64,000 nt of DNA from Drouetiella hepatica Uher 2000/2452. Its GTDB lineage: Bacteria > Cyanobacteriota > Cyanobacteriia > Elainellales > Elainellaceae. Every line of letters begins with the position of its first letter. The stretch's first letter is position 1. The DNA lies in contig JAHHHD010000021.1 of assembly GCA_019359505.1 (NCBI GenBank), positions 1 to 64,000 on the forward strand. The letters are read 5' to 3'. The notes under the pieces are model-generated. The model saw only the letters and a program-made list of their open reading frames with translations. It made no database searches and had not been told where the DNA came from. The translations under genes were made by a program, and so were the position numbers. Of this stretch, positions 8,004 through 17,598 are shown one piece after another.

Positions 8004-8744
8004 ATGAATATCTCCATCGCGCTGCTTGCCCCCCTCTTCTCTCTTTCCTTGCTCACTCCATTGACCTTTCCCGCCCTGGCTCAGGATGCGCCAGCTACAG
8101 GCATTCAGAGTAGAACGACCCACATCAAGTTTGAGCCACCCGCCCTAGGCAATGCGCCAGGTGGACGATCGCGGGGCGGAGCAAGCCGGGGCGAATGTCC
8201 TGCCGCAACGTTGCCCTTAACGGCGATCGTGCCTACGGTTAACGGAGGGGTGGGAGGGCTAACCACTGCCGATCAGCCTAGCTTCTGGTTTTATGTCCCT
8301 TATGCTTTGAATGGCGATCGCTCCGCAGAGTTTGTCTTGCTGGATGATCAAAATAGATATATTTATCAAACCACGCTGGTGAATGGCGAAAGTGATGCGA
8401 TCGGGATAACGCAGGTGACTTTACCCGCCACAGTAGTGCTGGAAAAGGACAGGCTTTACCAATGGGTGTTTATGGTGAATTGTGAGATTGACAATCCCAT
8501 CTTCACGCGGGGCAGCATCCGTAAGGTGACGATCGATCCGGTGCTAAGCACCAAAATTCAACAGGCTGAAGCCTTAGAGCAAGTCAGACTTTATGCTGAA
8601 AACGGCATTTGGTTTGAGGCGCTAAGCACCCTGGCAGAATTAAAGACTGCCAAACCGGGAGATGCGGCGATCGCCCTGGAATGGAAGAGCCTGCTGCAAT
8701 CAGTTGATTTGACAGATATAGCGGATAGCCCGTTCGTGCCCTAG
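8004..8744 (+). CDS. DUF928 family secreted protein
   Basis: A protein of the cyanobacterial DUF928 family, function unknown. ATG 8004 gives a clear signal peptide (ISIALLAPLFSLSLLT, cleavage likely after ALA), so it is exported. The TTG at 7971 would overlap the CHAT-CHASE2 stop and spoil the signal. The domain includes CPAATLPLTAIVP, a proline/aromatic strand SFWFYVPYAL, and the helical tail ALEQVRLYAENGIWFEALST. It begins 29 bp after the CHAT-CHASE2 gene. Being exported, it could be the partner of the extracytoplasmic CHASE2 domain, which is inference from position and topology. Confidence 0.85.
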   Translation: MNISIALLAPLFSLSLLTPLTFPALAQDAPATGIQSRTTHIKFEPPALGNAPGGRSRGGASRGECPAATLPLTAIVPTVNGGVGGLTTADQPSFWFYVPYALNGDRSAEFVLLDDQNRYIYQTTLVNGESDAIGITQVTLPATVVLEKDRLYQWVFMVNCEIDNPIFTRGSIRKVTIDPVLSTKIQQAEALEQVRLYAENGIWFEALSTLAELKTAKPGDAAIALEWKSLLQSVDLTDIADSPFVP

Positions 8745-8822
8745 TTGACTAACAAAACTCAAGCCGTCTTCACCGTTCGGCTGAGCGCCCTTTGACCTGA
8801 GCGCTCAGATCGAAAGCTCGCG

Positions 8823-9392
8823 TTAAGCCGATCGGCGCTGCTCTTCAGGGCTACTTTTTGCAAATTCTTCGACCATCTTGCGATTGAAAGCAGGGATATC
8901 TCCCGGATTACGACTTGTAACCAAACCGCGATCCACCACCACTTCTTGATCAACCCAATTTGCCCCTGCGTTCTTTAAATCAGTTTTGAGAGAGGGCCAG
9001 GATGTTAAGGTACGTCCCTTCACCACCTCTGCTTCAATCAAAGTCCAGGAACCGTGGCAGATAGCAGCTACAGGTTTCCCAGCTTCAAAGAAAGCTTTTA
9101 TGAACTGCACAGCTTGAGGCTGGATGCGGAGTTGATCGGGGTTGGCAACGCCACCTGGCAACATTAACGCATCATAATCGCTGGGATTTGCCTGTTCTAG
9201 AGATATATCTACTGGGAACCGATCGCCTTTATCAAAGTGATTCCAGCCTTCAACGCTGTCACTCTTAGGCGAAACAATATGGACTTGGGCACCTGCTGCT
9301 TCGAGCGCCTGTTTGGGTTGGGTCAGTTCTACCTGCTCGAAGCCGTCAGTTGCCAAGATTGCAACTTTGCGATTGCTCAATATACTTGTCAT
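8823..9392 (-). CDS. DJ-1/PfpI family protein (type 1 glutamine amidotransferase-like)
   Basis: A 189-aa protein of the DJ-1/PfpI superfamily, related to Pfp1/YhbO-type enzymes described as proteases, deglycases or stress proteins. The nucleophile elbow AAICHGSW places the reactive Cys at residue 112 followed by His113. The glutamate-rich N-terminal motif ILATDGFEQVEL and the LMLPGGVANPDQLR strand are typical. There is no signal peptide, so it acts in the cytoplasm. It stands alone, convergent with the DUF928 gene and divergent from sat. The exact activity (general stress repair or peptidase) cannot be decided from sequence. Confidence 0.88.
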   Translation of the reverse strand: MTSILSNRKVAILATDGFEQVELTQPKQALEAAGAQVHIVSPKSDSVEGWNHFDKGDRFPVDISLEQANPSDYDALMLPGGVANPDQLRIQPQAVQFIKAFFEAGKPVAAICHGSWTLIEAEVVKGRTLTSWPSLKTDLKNAGANWVDQEVVVDRGLVTSRNPGDIPAFNRKMVEEFAKSSPEEQRRSA

Positions 9393-9600
9393 AGCTCAAA
9401 TCTTTTCTGTGATGGTTGGTTTAGATTTGAGCCTAACGCAAGCTCGATTGAGCCTTAATCTGTCATCGGTTAGGAATATGATCTCAACTTTGGTTAAGCT
9501 TGATTGATTTTGATTAAACGATGGCACTCATACCCGCGATCGTCCCTCTCTGGTAGGATCATTTCTGGCAGGCAATTCTAAAGAGAAACTAAAAATCGCC

Positions 9601-10782
9601 ATGACTCAGCCCAGCATCGCGCCTCACGGTGGAACGCTCATTAATCGTATTTGTACGCCAGAACAACGCACCGAATTTCTGGACAAGGGTGAGCACTTAC
9701 CCAGGGTGCAGCTTGATGGGCGAGCTTTCTCGGATCTAGAGCTAATTGCGATCGGCGGATTTAGCCCGTTGACCGGGTTTATGGGACAGAAGGACTACGA
9801 TCGCGTTGTCAACGAAATGCACCTAGAAAACGGATTGCCTTGGGCGATTCCTGTGACGCTGTCTGTCACGGAGGAAATTGCCGCTCCCCTCAAAGAAGGC
9901 AGTTTGGTTCGGCTGGATGACTTTAGCGGTCGATTTGTGGGCGTACTGGAGCTGACCGAAAAATACACCTACGATAAGGTACATGAAGCGCTGTTGGTGT
10001 ATCGCACTAATGAGGAAAAGCACCCTGGCGTGAGGGTTGTTTATACTCAAGGCGCGATCAACTTGGCAGGCAATGTCTGGCTGCTGCAACGGGATACTGA
10101 CGTGCGCTTTCCGCTCTACCAGATTGATCCGGCAGAATCGCGTCAGTTGTTTCGAGACAAAGGCTGGAAATCGATCGTGGGTTTTCAAACTCGAAACCCT
10201 ATTCACCGCGCCCATGAATACATCATTAAATGTGCCCTCGAAACCGTGGATGGTTTATTTCTGCATCCGCTGGTGGGAGCCACCAAAGAAGATGATATTC
10301 CGGCAGATGTGCGAATGCGCTGCTATGAAATTATGCTGGAACACTACTTTCCCAAAGATCGGGTGATTCTCGCCATTAATCCTGCCGCCATGCGCTACGC
10401 GGGTCCTCGTGAAGCCATCTTCCACGCCCTCCTGCGCAAAAACTATGGCTGCACCCACTTCATTGTCGGGCGCGATCACGCAGGTGTGGGAGACTACTAC
10501 GGCACCTACGATGCTCAATACATTTTCGATGAGTTTGCTCCGGGGGAACTCGGCATAATGCCGCTGAAGTTTGAACATGCTTTTTACTGTCTGCGCACGA
10601 ACGGCATGGCAACCAGTAAAACCAGCCCTAGCACTAAGGACGAGCGGATTCACCTATCGGGCACGAAGGTCAGAGAGATGTTGCGTCGAGGTGAGCTGCC
10701 GCCCCCAGAGTTTTCCCGTCCTGAGGTCGCGGCTGAACTGACCCAAGCCATGCAGGAGAAAGAGTTGAGCTATGAAATTTAG
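9601..10782 (+). CDS. sat: Sulfate adenylyltransferase (ATP sulfurylase)
   Basis: The first enzyme of sulfate assimilation, forming adenosine 5'-phosphosulfate from sulfate and ATP. The 393-aa length fits the bacterial homo-oligomeric Sat. The nucleotide-binding motif [16 protein letters not shown], the second motif [15 protein letters not shown] and [18 protein letters not shown] are all intact, so the enzyme should be active. Start ATG 9601 ([11 protein letters not shown]) is the usual family start. The last codons (SYEI and stop) merge into a 14-bp tandem repeat that continues past the gene. No other sulfate genes are next to it. Confidence 0.95.
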   Translation: MTQPSIAPHGGTLINRICTPEQRTEFLDKGEHLPRVQLDGRAFSDLELIAIGGFSPLTGFMGQKDYDRVVNEMHLENGLPWAIPVTLSVTEEIAAPLKEGSLVRLDDFSGRFVGVLELTEKYTYDKVHEALLVYRTNEEKHPGVRVVYTQGAINLAGNVWLLQRDTDVRFPLYQIDPAESRQLFRDKGWKSIVGFQTRNPIHRAHEYIIKCALETVDGLFLHPLVGATKEDDIPADVRMRCYEIMLEHYFPKDRVILAINPAAMRYAGPREAIFHALLRKNYGCTHFIVGRDHAGVGDYYGTYDAQYIFDEFAPGELGIMPLKFEHAFYCLRTNGMATSKTSPSTKDERIHLSGTKVREMLRRGELPPPEFSRPEVAAELTQAMQEKELSYEI

Positions 10783-10823
10783 AGCGTGAAATTTAGAGCG
10801 TGAAATTTAGAGCGTGAAATTTA
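10767..10823. repeat. 14-bp tandem repeat at the 3' end of sat
   Basis: Three exact copies of GAGCGTGAAATTTA (10782-10823) follow one variant copy, GAGCTATGAAATTTA, that encodes the last residues and stop of sat. The repeat probably expanded from the coding end. Confidence 0.75.
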
Positions 10824-10850
10824 GGACGCTGAGGATTGCTCCCGGTGTGG

Positions 10851-13800
10851 CTAATCCAATGGCGGCCAATCCAGTTGGGGCTGATCTGGTTGGGTCAGTT
10901 GAATCAGCGTTTCGAGCTGGAAGTGATGCACTAGATAGGCGATCGCCTCCTTTAACTCAGCCTGGGATTCTGGAATTTGCTCCAGCAGATGGGCGATCGC
11001 TTTGGAGTCGGCGCTACGAGCTGCGAAGTTGAGTTCGGTGATCCAGTGGCTAGACATAGCGCTGAGGTTGGGCAATAGGATATTAGACTTTGCTTGCGGG
11101 GCGGCAGGCTGATTGCTCATCAAATGGGTTGAGTCAGCAGACTGGGTGTCAGTGGATGCCAGATCTGCTCTCAGAACCTCTAGGTCTCCTGAAACTGCCA
11201 GCTTAAGGGGAATGGCAAACTGAAACACGCTGCCCTGCTGCCACTGGCTGCTGACCGTCAGATCACCGCCCATGATCTGGACGAACTGACGGCACATAGG
11301 CAACCCTAAACCTGTTCCCTGACGCGATCGCCGCCCTGATTCTGACTGTGTGAAGCATTCAAAAATCAGACACAGCTCATGAGCTGCAATGCCGATGCCA
11401 GTGTCTATAATCTCGAAGCAAATTTTTGAGCGATCGTCGTCCCACTTTACCGCAATCGTCACTTCTCCTTGGTCAGTAAACTTAATGGCGTTATCAATCA
11501 AATTAATTAGGACTTGCCGCAGCTTTTGGGCATCAGTGCGGATCATTTGCGGTAGATCGGCATCTTGACGACACACCAGCCCAATGCCCTTACTGCGCGC
11601 CCTCAAGCTAAACATCCCCTCAATATTGCCCAGCAATAGCTGTAAATCGCAGGACTGTTCTTCGAGATGAACATATCCCGATTCAATTTTGGCGATCGAT
11701 AAAACTTCGTTAATTAAATTCAGAAGATGTGCGCCGTTGCGGTTGATGGTTTCAAGCTGCTGCTGCTGTTGGGAGGTGAGGCGATCGCACGCCATGAGCT
11801 GCGAAAAGCCCAGGATGGCATTCAGCGGTGTCCGCAGTTCATGGCTCATGTTTGCTAGAAAAACACTTTTTGCCTTATTTGCAGCTTCCGCTGCATCCTT
11901 GGCTTGTCGTAACGCTTCTTCAGTGTGTTTGAGGTTGGTGATGTCTGTTGAGGCGCCAATAATCCCCTGTACCTGTCCCTCTTGATCAATAAAGGGGCTA
12001 ACAATGACTTGATACCAGCGCAATTCACCCTGAAGATTTCTAATTCCTTGAGTTGGGATAAATCGACTCTGGCGCGTTTCCATCACATCCTGATTAATGG
12101 CTAAAAACTCTTCCGCCTGCGCCGGAGGCAAGATAAATTCATCAGTCAACTTACCTAAAGCTTCTTCAACAGCGCAGCCATAGATCGCTGCGCCTGCCTG
12201 ATTAATTGCAAGAATTCGCCCTTCTCGATCTTTCACAAAAATGCAGTTGGGAACTGCATCAATCACGGTATGGAGAAAAGTTCTTTGCGCCTCCAGATCG
12301 CTGGCAGCCTGCTTACGTTCAGCATCACTTCGCTTGGCTTCGCTAATGTCACGGACGTTTGCCAAAATGGTATCTTCTCCGCTCAGCATAATTCGCCGGA
12401 GCGCTACTTCGACATCAAATATCGAGTTGTCGTGAGGTCGTCTGGCTTTCCACTCAAAGCAAATGGTTTCTCCCGTCAAGACGTGACGCCAAGTTTCAGG
12501 TAAGGTTTCTAGAGAGTTGGTATCCGCAGAATAATCTTGCTGAATTGAGAGCTGCAACGCTTCTTCTCGCGAAACCTGAAACAGTTCTAACATGCGATCG
12601 TTGACATCTAAGATCGTGCCATCTGCTTGATGCAGAAAAATTGCGTCATGGGCATTGTTAAAGATGGTGCGCAAGTTTCGCTCTGAAACTTGTAGTGCTT
12701 CCTCAGCACGTTTGCGATCGGCTTCTTCTCGCTTGCGTTTGCTAACATCTTCTCCCTCCAGCAGCAGCATCGTCACGACACCTGCCTCATCCCAAATGGG
12801 GCGAAGCGAAAAGTCAAACGTGACTGTTTTTCCCAAACCTGCTTTTCCTAGACCTGCTTTGTCCAGACCTGTCTGACTCTGCCGTGAGATATCGACATCA
12901 TAAATATCAATTTCATAGCGAACAAATTCTGCTTGAGCTGCCTTGGCAATGGCTTGTTCCAGAGGCTCCTGTACAACAGCATCAGACTCCCACCAGGGTG
13001 TCTTCCAGAGCAGCTTGCCCACAACCTGCGATCGCGTCAATTTGCCAAAGTTAAGCGCCGTTTGGTTGATCTCTAACAGCGTGCCATCTGGTTTCAACAG
13101 ACCGACAAACCGCAAGGTTTGGTTGAAAATGGCGCGGAATTTTCCCTCACTTTCACGCAAGGCTCGCTCAACCTGCTTACGCTCGGTAATCTCTTGCTCA
13201 AGAACTGTATTGGTCTGCGCCAGTTCAGCAGTGCGCGCCGCCACTTGGGTTGCTAACGTCCAGTTATAGTTTGACAGAATCTTTTCGGATTGCCGTCGCC
13301 GGGTAATATCTTGAAAGACTGTAATGACGTAGAGCACTTTCCCGGCTTTGTCAAAAACGGGACTCGATCGCCCTTCCACTAAAATATTTTCTCCATCTTC
13401 ACGGTGAATTTCCAGGTCATCTACTATGACAGCTTGTCCTTGCAGTGCAAGAACAGAAGGCAGCATCTCAGGAGGGTACAGGCGATCGGTTCCTGCAATA
13501 TAGAGATTGTAGGCAGCAGATTGCTCTTCTAGAGGCATGATGGAGGTTGCTTTTTTGCCTAAGACTTGTATTGCCGTAGGGTTCATATAGACAACGGCAC
13601 CTGTTGCATCGATCGTCCCTACGCCAATGGGCAAATTCTCGATTAAGCTGGCAAACTTTCGTTCGCTTTTCTCAAATCCGCTGAATAGAGTATTGAGCTG
13701 GATTGCCATGTTGTTGAACGATCGCGCCAGTTCTGCCACTTCGCGGGTGGAGTGGAACGTGACAATGCGATCGAAATTGCCTCTGGCAATCGCTTTTGCT

Positions 13801-14924
13801 ATTTCATTGAGCTGCAATAGCGGTCGCGTGAGCCATCGCGCTGTGAGCAGACTGGTACCCAAGGTCAGCAACAGCGCCAAACTGCACATCGCCACGATTG
13901 TGCGCATGTTCGGGTTTGTTTGAGTTGTGAAGTCTGACCCTGGTACGATCGCCACAACCCACCAGTTCAACCCATGGGCATCCTGCCAGGGCGTAATTTG
14001 AACAAACTGACGCTGACCGTCTAGATCAAATTCAAATTGTTTGCGGGTTGCGAAATTTTGTAGCGCCAGTAAATGCCGAGCCGCTGACCGAATCAGCAGA
14101 TCGTCGGAGTCAGACGCGAACAGGCGTTGCTGCTGACTTCGGCTGTAGATCTCGTGATCACCCGAACTTGCCACCAGCCGACCGTTAGATTCTAGGATAA
14201 AAACCCGCCCCGACTGACCGATTTGGATCTGCTCCAGAAAGGTGCTGAGGTCATCTAAACGCAAACCCACTGCTGCAACGCCCACGCGCTTGCCCGATAG
14301 GCGAAGGGGATGTAGCGCAGTTAGGGTCAGATCAGGAGTGCCTGCGCCCTCACCAATAGAACTCCAGATAGCTCTATCTTGGGCGATCGCCTGATGCCCA
14401 AGAGCATGGGAACTTTTCACACTGCCACCCGAATGAGGGGCGCTATCCGACACGCGATCAACCCTATATTCTGCTGGCTGCCCTGGCTGAGTGGGTCGCC
14501 GTACCACACCGACAAGTTGACCTGCTTCGCGGTCTAGATAAATAGAGTTGATGACGCTAAAAGCCTGAATGCGCTTGAGCAAATAGCCATCCAGAGCTTT
14601 TAAGTCTTGAGACTGGAGGTCAACAATACCCATCTCTACATCATCTGCTACCAGTCGAGCGATCGCGGGCGGGGCAGCAGTGTAAGCCTTCAGATGGTGC
14701 TCAACGCGATCGCCCACTTGCTCTAAGAGCTGATCTGCTAAACCCTGAACGGTTTGCTGCTGGTTGCGATGAGTCCAGTAGCCCGCCAGCCCCACAAAAA
14801 TGACAATTGGCGCCATGCAGGAGCCAACCAGCACAAAGCGAAGAGACAGTTTCCCAGAAAGTTGGTCGATCAGTCTGCTGACCAAGCTGCCAGATTTAGA
14901 GCGCTGAGGGGCGGGTGAATTCAT
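10851..14924 (-). CDS. Membrane sensor histidine kinase: Cache, HAMP, four PAS domains, HisKA and HATPase
   Basis: A large sensor kinase (about 1357 aa). TM helix 1 (FVLVGSCMAPIVIFVGLAGY) and TM helix 2 (AMCSLALLLTLGTSLL) bracket a Cache-type extracellular sensor. Next come HAMP, four PAS domains (FASLIENLPIGVGTI; FRAIFNQTLRFVGLL; LRTIFNNAHDAIFL; FLHTVIDAVPNCIFV) and HisKA with the phospho-accepting His in FLANMSHELRTPLNAIL. The ATPase has its N box (LIDNAIKFTD), G1 (DTGIGIA) and G2 (GTGLGLP). There is no receiver domain, so its partner is likely the REC-GGDEF protein encoded just upstream. ATG 14924 overlaps that gene's TGA stop as ATGA, pointing to coupled translation. A GLGKAGLGK-type repeat interrupts one PAS. 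The signal sensed is unknown. Confidence 0.93.
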   Translation of the reverse strand: MNSPAPQRSKSGSLVSRLIDQLSGKLSLRFVLVGSCMAPIVIFVGLAGYWTHRNQQQTVQGLADQLLEQVGDRVEHHLKAYTAAPPAIARLVADDVEMGIVDLQSQDLKALDGYLLKRIQAFSVINSIYLDREAGQLVGVVRRPTQPGQPAEYRVDRVSDSAPHSGGSVKSSHALGHQAIAQDRAIWSSIGEGAGTPDLTLTALHPLRLSGKRVGVAAVGLRLDDLSTFLEQIQIGQSGRVFILESNGRLVASSGDHEIYSRSQQQRLFASDSDDLLIRSAARHLLALQNFATRKQFEFDLDGQRQFVQITPWQDAHGLNWWVVAIVPGSDFTTQTNPNMRTIVAMCSLALLLTLGTSLLTARWLTRPLLQLNEIAKAIARGNFDRIVTFHSTREVAELARSFNNMAIQLNTLFSGFEKSERKFASLIENLPIGVGTIDATGAVVYMNPTAIQVLGKKATSIMPLEEQSAAYNLYIAGTDRLYPPEMLPSVLALQGQAVIVDDLEIHREDGENILVEGRSSPVFDKAGKVLYVITVFQDITRRRQSEKILSNYNWTLATQVAARTAELAQTNTVLEQEITERKQVERALRESEGKFRAIFNQTLRFVGLLKPDGTLLEINQTALNFGKLTRSQVVGKLLWKTPWWESDAVVQEPLEQAIAKAAQAEFVRYEIDIYDVDISRQSQTGLDKAGLGKAGLGKTVTFDFSLRPIWDEAGVVTMLLLEGEDVSKRKREEADRKRAEEALQVSERNLRTIFNNAHDAIFLHQADGTILDVNDRMLELFQVSREEALQLSIQQDYSADTNSLETLPETWRHVLTGETICFEWKARRPHDNSIFDVEVALRRIMLSGEDTILANVRDISEAKRSDAERKQAASDLEAQRTFLHTVIDAVPNCIFVKDREGRILAINQAGAAIYGCAVEEALGKLTDEFILPPAQAEEFLAINQDVMETRQSRFIPTQGIRNLQGELRWYQVIVSPFIDQEGQVQGIIGASTDITNLKHTEEALRQAKDAAEAANKAKSVFLANMSHELRTPLNAILGFSQLMACDRLTSQQQQQLETINRNGAHLLNLINEVLSIAKIESGYVHLEEQSCDLQLLLGNIEGMFSLRARSKGIGLVCRQDADLPQMIRTDAQKLRQVLINLIDNAIKFTDQGEVTIAVKWDDDRSKICFEIIDTGIGIAAHELCLIFECFTQSESGRRSRQGTGLGLPMCRQFVQIMGGDLTVSSQWQQGSVFQFAIPLKLAVSGDLEVLRADLASTDTQSADSTHLMSNQPAAPQAKSNILLPNLSAMSSHWITELNFAARSADSKAIAHLLEQIPESQAELKEAIAYLVHHFQLETLIQLTQPDQPQLDWPPLD

Positions 14925-15862
14925 GGATCTATCCACGAATGAGCTATGGCAAAGCGATCGCGTCCTGCCTGTTTCGCACGATAGAGCGCTTGGTCAGCCG
15001 CTGCGATCAGATCGTCAGGCGATCGATCGAGCTGCGGAACAATAGTTGCAATGCCCATGCTGAGGGTCAGATAGGAACTCACGCTAGAGGTGGCATGAGG
15101 GATCTGAATCTGGAGCAACTGAGCCTGAATTCTTTGAGCTAACTCGATCGCGCCTTCGAGCGGAGTTTTGGGTAGGGTCAGGGCAAATTCTTCTCCTCCG
15201 TAGCGAGAGGCTAGATCGGCTGGGCGCTTGGCACAGGCTTCTAGAACGACACCTACCCGCTGCAAACAGTCGTCTCCAGTCGGGTGCCCATAGGTGTCGT
15301 TGTACTGTTTAAAGAAATCAATATCACACAAAATCAGCGCTAGGGGCTGCTGTTCGCGTGCCATTCTGCGCCATTCTTGCTCCAGATGCTCATTGAAACA
15401 GCGACGATTTGCTAACTGCGTTAGACCATCCAGATTCACCAATCGCTTCAGCTCCTGGTTAGCTTGTGCGAGCTGCTGCTGTAATTGGTGCAGGGTTAGA
15501 TGGGTTTTTACCCTCGCCAAGACTTCAGCCGTATGGAAAGGCTTAGTAATGTAATCGACTCCCCCAACTTCAAAGGCTCTGATTTTGTCGGAAATATCAT
15601 CCAGGGCGCTCAAAAAGATGACGGGGATATCGCAAGTTTTCAGATTAGATTTGAGCTGACAGCAAACCTCATAGCCATCTAGATCGGGCATACAAATATC
15701 TAGCAAAATCAGCTCTGGTGGCAATGTCTCAGCAGCCATAAGCGCCATCCGCCCGTTGATAACGGTACGCGCTTCATAGCCTTGCTGTACCAGAATGCCA
15801 GAGAGGAAACGCAGGTTATCGGGCGTGTCATCCACAATTAGGATATTGCCTTCGCAGGTCAT
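14921..15862 (-). CDS. Response regulator diguanylate cyclase (REC-GGDEF)
   Basis: A receiver domain drives synthesis of the second messenger cyclic di-GMP. REC has the acidic pocket ILIVDDTPDN, phospho-acceptor Asp in LILLDICMPDLDGYE and the conserved Lys in YITKPF. After a coiled linker (LQQQLAQANQELKRL) comes the cyclase, with active-site GGEEF in SRYGGEEFALTL. An RPAD inhibitory I-site lies five residues before it, so product feedback is expected. I chose ATG 15862 (MTCEGNILIVDD); an upstream in-frame start at 15931 would add 23 residues. The stop overlaps the start of the histidine kinase, its likely activator. Confidence 0.93.
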   Translation of the reverse strand: MTCEGNILIVDDTPDNLRFLSGILVQQGYEARTVINGRMALMAAETLPPELILLDICMPDLDGYEVCCQLKSNLKTCDIPVIFLSALDDISDKIRAFEVGGVDYITKPFHTAEVLARVKTHLTLHQLQQQLAQANQELKRLVNLDGLTQLANRRCFNEHLEQEWRRMAREQQPLALILCDIDFFKQYNDTYGHPTGDDCLQRVGVVLEACAKRPADLASRYGGEEFALTLPKTPLEGAIELAQRIQAQLLQIQIPHATSSVSSYLTLSMGIATIVPQLDRSPDDLIAAADQALYRAKQAGRDRFAIAHSWIDP

Positions 15863-15962
15863 TGGAGGGCACCGCCCATTAAGTACATTAAGTATCAGAG
15901 CGCTACAGTTAGGTATATCTAGTTTGCCCAATTATGAGCTAAAACTCAAAAATTTTTGGCAG

Positions 15963-16037
15963 TGGTATTTAGGTAAGGCTTTTTGTTGCGTGGGCAAAGC
16001 CCACGCAACAAAAAGCCTTACCCCTTAAGGACTACCA
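15963..16037. repeat. Long-hairpin repeat (family C), copy 1
   Basis: The core 15972-16022 is a perfect hairpin with 24-bp arms (GGTAAGGCTTTTTGTTGCGT... and its complement) and an AAA loop. Short outer arms (TGGTA / TACCA) frame it. Similar copies are at 21646, 24748 and 52889. It lies upstream of the diguanylate cyclase gene. Confidence 0.8.
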
Positions 16038-16691
16038 AATTCTTGATGCTCATCACCGGAGAGGAAACCAGATCTTTAGCACTGCTCAATAGGATCATAA
16101 GTTTTATTTTCATAAGGCTTGATTTTGTAGGATAGGTCATTTGATCACTCCCCAAAGTCATGTTGGCAAAATAGTATTGGTAAATAGTATTGGTAAATAC
16201 GGTTTCACCTTAAAACATTCATCAGGATTAGCAGTCCTGCAAAAACAATCACGGTTTCCATGAGCTTGCTGAATAGCGCTACCGATGTGCGATCGAAGAA
16301 GACCTTAAGCACTTTGTAATCCTTTTGCTCATTACCTTGAGTGCAGCCATTCTTCTCAGAATTCTCACGGCGCTTCGTCAAGTTCCCTACACGCTGCCGT
16401 TGATGAGAGTGGGCTTAGTGGCATCAGTGAATTTTTGGTTGCTAGAGCTGTCACCCAGTAGGATTCTAAGGGTGTTGCCTCCGCTACTGTTGAGGCGGGC
16501 TGGAGCATGAGTCGCAGGAGGAGTTTTGAAAATCGCTGATCTCTGGAATGATCTTTTTTGGGAGAGGGGCGCTGCGCACGACTCTCCCAAAAAAGATCAT
16601 TCCTCTGTTAAGCATTCTAGAGGGAAAAAGTCAATTAAAGTGATGACTAAGAGGGTAGTGCTCAAGATGTAATGAATACCAGAACCCTACT
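16038..16691. other. Gene-poor region with one perfect palindrome
   Basis: No convincing gene is seen. AATAGTATTGGTAA occurs twice in a row near 16172-16199. A perfect palindrome at 16545-16603 has 22-bp arms (GGAATGATCTTTTTTGGGAG...) around a 15-nt loop and sits downstream of the transporter ATPase gene, where it could act as a terminator. A hydrophobic 61-codon frame at 16325-16510 could be a worn remnant of a membrane protein gene, but no family is recognisable. Confidence 0.5.
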
Positions 16692-17531
16692 CTAATCGTC
16701 TTGAGAGAAATGGCGATCGAGAAAGCTGAGCGCATGGTTACGCAACTCATAGTATTGCGGCAGCTCACGAATTTCTTGAATATTGCGAGGGTGAGCAAAC
16801 GGCACCTCTAGAATTTCGCCAATTCGGGCGGCTGGCCCGTTGGTCATCAGCACAATCTGGTCAGCCATGTATAGTGCCTCATCTACATCATGAGTCACCA
16901 TCATCACCGCCTGTCGCTGGCTCTCCCAAATATCTAGCACCTGCCGCTGAAGCTTGCCCCGCGTCAGGGCATCCAAGGCCCCAAACGGTTCATCCATCAG
17001 CAGTAAAATCGGACGAATGGCGATCGCTCTAGCAATGCCCACCCGCTGCTTCATGCCGCCAGAAAGCTCGTCAGGATACTTGTTTGCGGCTGCCGTCAGG
17101 TTCACCATCGCCAGATGTTCGTTGACCAACTGCTTTTTTTCGGCAGGCGACAAATGTACCAATACTTCATCTACCGCCAAGCGGATATTCTCCCGCACCG
17201 TCAGCCAAGGCAGCAGCGAATATTGCTGGAACACCATCATGCGATCGGCTCCGGGCTTACGAATTTCTTTGCCCTGTAACCGCACCGATCCCGAAGAAGC
17301 TTTCTCCAGACCCGCCACAATTTTCAGCAGTGTCGATTTGCCGCAGCCAGAGTGACCGATGACTGCCACAAACTGATTTTCTCGAATGGTCAAATTAATT
17401 CCGTCCAGAATCGTAGATTTGCTCCCATCGCCTGCTTTGTAGGTTTTGGTCAAATTCTCGATTGCCAAAAACTCCTCAGAACCTGAGCGAGAGGGGCGAT
17501 CGCCTGTCGCATAATGCAGATTAGATTTCAC
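16692..17531 (-). CDS. ABC transporter ATP-binding protein, NrtD/CmpD/SsuB (NitT/TauT) type
   Basis: The ATPase subunit that powers the importer formed with the permease at 19221 and the binding protein at 17599. Walker A (GHSGCGKST), Q-loop (MVFQQYSLLPW), signature (LSGGMKQRVGIARA), Walker B (ILLLMDEPFGALD) and the switch His (VTHDVDEA) are intact. The GTG at 17531 is preferred because a perfect AGGAGG lies 8 nt upstream (17540-17545). The ATG at 17561 has no such site and would put the AGGAGG inside the gene. The protein is a single ABC domain, as in NrtD, without the fused binding domain of NrtC. Last gene of the likely c-di-AMP-controlled operon. Confidence 0.88.
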   Translation of the reverse strand: MKSNLHYATGDRPSRSGSEEFLAIENLTKTYKAGDGSKSTILDGINLTIRENQFVAVIGHSGCGKSTLLKIVAGLEKASSGSVRLQGKEIRKPGADRMMVFQQYSLLPWLTVRENIRLAVDEVLVHLSPAEKKQLVNEHLAMVNLTAAANKYPDELSGGMKQRVGIARAIAIRPILLLMDEPFGALDALTRGKLQRQVLDIWESQRQAVMMVTHDVDEALYMADQIVLMTNGPAARIGEILEVPFAHPRNIQEIRELPQYYELRNHALSFLDRHFSQDD

Positions 17532-17598
17532 CGTGATTGCCTCCTGTAGAGAAATTGGCATTGCTTAATTTGAATGTGAAATTAGCACCGCCGAAAAA

